From UBA5072 sp963822145 (GTDB lineage Bacteria; Bacteroidota; Bacteroidia; Bacteroidales; UBA10428): a DNA stretch of 64,000 nt. Position numbers and translations under genes: made by a program. Below the pieces are notes generated by a model. That model saw nothing but the letters and a program-made list of their open reading frames with translations. It was not told the DNA's origin and did no database searches. Location of the stretch: contig CAWGGG010000003.1 in NCBI GenBank assembly GCA_963822145.1, forward strand, positions 124,001 to 188,000, given 5' to 3'. Shown piece after piece: positions 61,545 to 64,000 of this stretch (position 1 is its first letter; every line of letters starts with the position of its first letter).

Positions 61545-64000
61545 ATGAACAGAAGTTATTCTTTAAGGAGTTTGCTGATTATATTTGCTTTCCTTAGTAG
61601 CTGTTTATTAGGATTTGCACAGGATCAGCAATTTATTGCAATTGATCCCCAGGCTTTACAAATTGACTTATCACAAATCCAGACTGATAAGACAGGGCAG
61701 ATTCAGAAGCTGTCGTCAGCTTTGAATCAAATAAATTCGGCTTATAAAAGAGGAGAAAGCGTTTCCGAATTTATTGACAGGATACCGCTTCAGTCTGTTG
61801 GCGACAGGATTGTCGTAACGATCCTCCCGGAACAAAAGGGTAGGGCTTCACAGGTGGATGAATCCAGGCTGAAGCAATTTGGCGCAGTAATACAATCAAA
61901 ATCAAGAAGCTCCCTCAGGGTTGAAATACCGGTTGGTCAGCTGCAAAATGTTGCTGAAAATGTTGCCGGTATCGGAATGATTTCCGAGCCCATCAAACCC
62001 CATGAAGATGCTATTACCAGTGAAGGAGTGGCTGCAATGAATGCTGAAAGCTGGCATGCATCGGGTAATTATGGAAATGGTGTGAAAGTAGCCGTTATCG
62101 ATGGCGGTTTTATTAATCTAAGTGCAGCACAAACGGCTGGCGATATACCTTCCAGTTATAGCGCCCAGGATTTTACAGGAAGTGGGCTTGAAGCAGGGAC
62201 ACTCCATGGAACAGCAGTTGCCGAAGCCGTTTATGATATTGCACCGCAGGCTGAATTATATTTATATAGAATTTCAGATCTCACTGACTTTGAAAACGCC
62301 GTCGATGCCTGTATTGCCAATGGAGTGCATGTTGTAAATCATTCCATGGCCTGGTTTAACGTAGGGGGTTATTATAATGGTACTGGCCTGGTTTGTGACA
62401 TAGTTGACCAGGGAATTTCCGCTGGACTGTTATGGGTCAATTCTGCTGGCAATTCTGCACTTGATCATTTCAGGGCTACTTTTATAGATAATGGTTCCGG
62501 TTATCACAATTTCAGTGGTACAGGAGGAAATGTAAATCTGATCGGACCTGATCCCACTCATGTTTATATACACGGACCGGGAGAGGTCATCCAGATTGTT
62601 ATGAACTGGAACAATTATCCTACAACAACAGAAGATTATGACCTGTACCTGTTCCGATGGAACGGAAGTACATGGACACAGGTTGCAAGCAGTACTATTA
62701 AACAGTCCTCCTCTGTCGCACCTGAGGAATACATTTCTTACGTCAATACTATTACCAATGGCATGTATGGTATAGTAGTAAAAAGGTTTTCAGCCGCAAC
62801 CAATGTTGATTTTACCTTGTTCAGCCTTGGCAATGGCTTTGGATATCACACCGAAGCGAGCAGCCTGGCCGACCCGGCATCAGTTTCCGACGTGATTACG
62901 GTGGGTGCTATCGACCAACTCAATTATGCCTCCGGTCCTCAGGAATCTTTCAGTTCGCAGGGACCAACAACCGACGGCCGCATTAAACCCGATGTTGCCG
63001 CTCCTGATAATTGCAATAGTTTTGCCTATGGGTACTGGCTTGGCACTTCTCTTTCATCTCCGCATACGGCAGGCATCTGTGCATTGATTCGTTCCGCTAA
63101 TCCTGCATTCAATGCGGTTGATATCAGGAACTACCTTTATACAAGTTCTGTACAGGATATGGGCGATCCCGGAAAAGACAATATTTACGGCTGGGGTAAA
63201 ATCCAGTTGCCTGGACCTGCAACGATTACTGTAACCACTCCCAATGGTGGAGAAACCTGGCAGGCGGGCACCAACCAGAACATTACCTGGTCATCTTCCG
63301 GCACAAGCGGTAATGTGCGTATCGAATACTCTACCAATGGTGGAACGGACTGGACAGAAATAACAGCCAGTGCACCTGACGCAGGAACTTATTCCTGGAC
63401 AGTCCCCAATGAAGCCTACGCTAACTGTCGGGTAAGGATTAGTGATACAGATGGGAATCCTGTGGATGAAAGTGATGGCGTATTTGTAATACTGCCTGCT
63501 GCCTTGATGGGGGAATACCAGGCTGATGGAAATACCAGGGGTTTGTGGCATATGAATGAACCCGGCGGAACCGTTGCTTATGATTTCAGCGGTAATGGTA
63601 ACCATGGACATTATGATAATAATCCGGACATTGCTGCAGGAATCTATGGAAATTGCAGAATACTGGACGAAATCGCAGATAATGTAATTATTGACAACAT
63701 AACTAGCTTTCAATTCGGTCATCAGTCCTTCACAGTTGAGGCATGGATAAAATGCGACTTTGGAAATCCTGCTAACGGGATTGTTAATACCGACGGTTAC
63801 GGACTTCACATCAATGGCAATGGTACGGTTGTATTTATGGTCACAGACGCTAACTCGTCAAGTTTCAGTGTTACCAGTACATCCGCCCTTAATGACGGCT
63901 CCTGGCACCATGTTGCAGGGGTCAGGAATGGAGATTTGATCAGCATATTCATCGATGGGTTGCCTGAAAGCTCTTTTACACTTGAAAACGAATTTGAATT
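61545..64000 (+). CDS. secreted subtilisin-like (S8) peptidase with LamG domain, incomplete at window end
   Basis: The frame from ATG 61545 is open to the last base, giving 818 residues without a stop. Signal peptide about 1-25 (LLIIFAFLSSCLLGFAQ). S8 catalytic triad by count: D186 in VAVIDGGF, H221 in LHGTAVAEAV and S502 in GTSLSSPHTAG. A long insertion (about 320-440) inside the catalytic domain looks like a PPC/P-like domain (NWNNYPTTTEDYDLYLFRW). After the protease comes a Kre9/KNH-like repeat (TTPNGGETWQAGTNQNITW, about 565-650) and a LamG/concanavalin-type domain (RGLWHMNEPGGTVAYDFSG ... DGSWHHVAGVRNG). Such multidomain peptidases are usual type IX cargo, and the plug gene at 56231 shows that system exists here; a T9SS tail would lie beyond the window. 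Confidence 0.88.
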   Translation, partial: MNRSYSLRSLLIIFAFLSSCLLGFAQDQQFIAIDPQALQIDLSQIQTDKTGQIQKLSSALNQINSAYKRGESVSEFIDRIPLQSVGDRIVVTILPEQKGRASQVDESRLKQFGAVIQSKSRSSLRVEIPVGQLQNVAENVAGIGMISEPIKPHEDAITSEGVAAMNAESWHASGNYGNGVKVAVIDGGFINLSAAQTAGDIPSSYSAQDFTGSGLEAGTLHGTAVAEAVYDIAPQAELYLYRISDLTDFENAVDACIANGVHVVNHSMAWFNVGGYYNGTGLVCDIVDQGISAGLLWVNSAGNSALDHFRATFIDNGSGYHNFSGTGGNVNLIGPDPTHVYIHGPGEVIQIVMNWNNYPTTTEDYDLYLFRWNGSTWTQVASSTIKQSSSVAPEEYISYVNTITNGMYGIVVKRFSAATNVDFTLFSLGNGFGYHTEASSLADPASVSDVITVGAIDQLNYASGPQESFSSQGPTTDGRIKPDVAAPDNCNSFAYGYWLGTSLSSPHTAGICALIRSANPAFNAVDIRNYLYTSSVQDMGDPGKDNIYGWGKIQLPGPATITVTTPNGGETWQAGTNQNITWSSSGTSGNVRIEYSTNGGTDWTEITASAPDAGTYSWTVPNEAYANCRVRISDTDGNPVDESDGVFVILPAALMGEYQADGNTRGLWHMNEPGGTVAYDFSGNGNHGHYDNNPDIAAGIYGNCRILDEIADNVIIDNITSFQFGHQSFTVEAWIKCDFGNPANGIVNTDGYGLHINGNGTVVFMVTDANSSSFSVTSTSALNDGSWHHVAGVRNGDLISIFIDGLPESSFTLENEFE

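Overview
The window reads as chromosomal DNA of a Bacteroidota bacterium, most likely order Bacteroidales or a close relative (an inference from gene content, not from a marker phylogeny). Support comes from a type IX secretion plug protein, two DUF6089-type outer-membrane proteins beside uppS and bamA, a complete Na+-pumping NQR operon followed by apbE, a gamma-alpha fused 2-oxoacid:ferredoxin oxidoreductase, and promoters of the Bacteroidota TTTG / TAnnTTTG type. Coding density is high. I see no rRNA, tRNA, CRISPR array, insertion sequence or phage gene.

Layout. 1-6 kb: end of a possible membrane glycosyltransferase, purB, nfeD, mltG and a phosphohexomutase. 6.5-16.4 kb: a GntR-controlled catabolic cluster (regulator, 2-oxoacid dehydrogenase E2 and fused E1, PHP-domain protein, class II aldolase/SDR fusion, sorbitol/sorbose-phosphate-type dehydrogenase), with two palindromic operators in the divergent promoter region. 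16.4-31.6 kb: envelope and housekeeping genes (alaS, two LytM peptidases, merR-type regulator, nif3-like, zinc-ribbon coiled-coil protein, two DUF6089-type proteins, uppS, bamA, two skp/ompH, murI). 31.6-42.6 kb: gamma carbonic anhydrase, korAB, a receiver/ATP-grasp protein, a tandem Usp protein, a carotenoid gene pair and a lipoprotein. 42.8-49.1 kb: lemA, two TPM proteins, a CapA-like protein, nadK, a CBS protein, pdxJ and a hydrolase. 49.1-56.0 kb: nqrABCDEF-apbE on the minus strand. 56.2-64 kb: T9SS plug, a GH2 glycosidase with a broken leader, a frameshifted PAS-LuxR gene, a short secreted protein, and a subtilase that runs off the window.

The most unusual signal is between the genes. 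At least ten intergenic sites carry arrays of 7-9 nt units (one family has a 23 nt unit), each site with its own unit. Many are built as two inverted arms, one strand left and the complement right. At two sites (about 6.0-6.6 kb and 14.6-15.1 kb) the only thing between the inverted arms is a small four-helix-bundle (S23/IVP, Avd-like) protein gene, and the two sites use unrelated repeat units. At other sites the arms face each other with only a few bases between them. This looks like one class of element in loaded and empty forms and is the best candidate here for an undescribed system. Arrays also run into coding sequence (end of the carbonic anhydrase, start of the CapA-like protein) and create false in-frame extensions.

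Two genes in the last 7 kb appear damaged: the glycosidase leader (several frame changes within 100 bp) and the PAS-LuxR regulator (one frame change). Either this region is decaying or the assembly has indel errors there.
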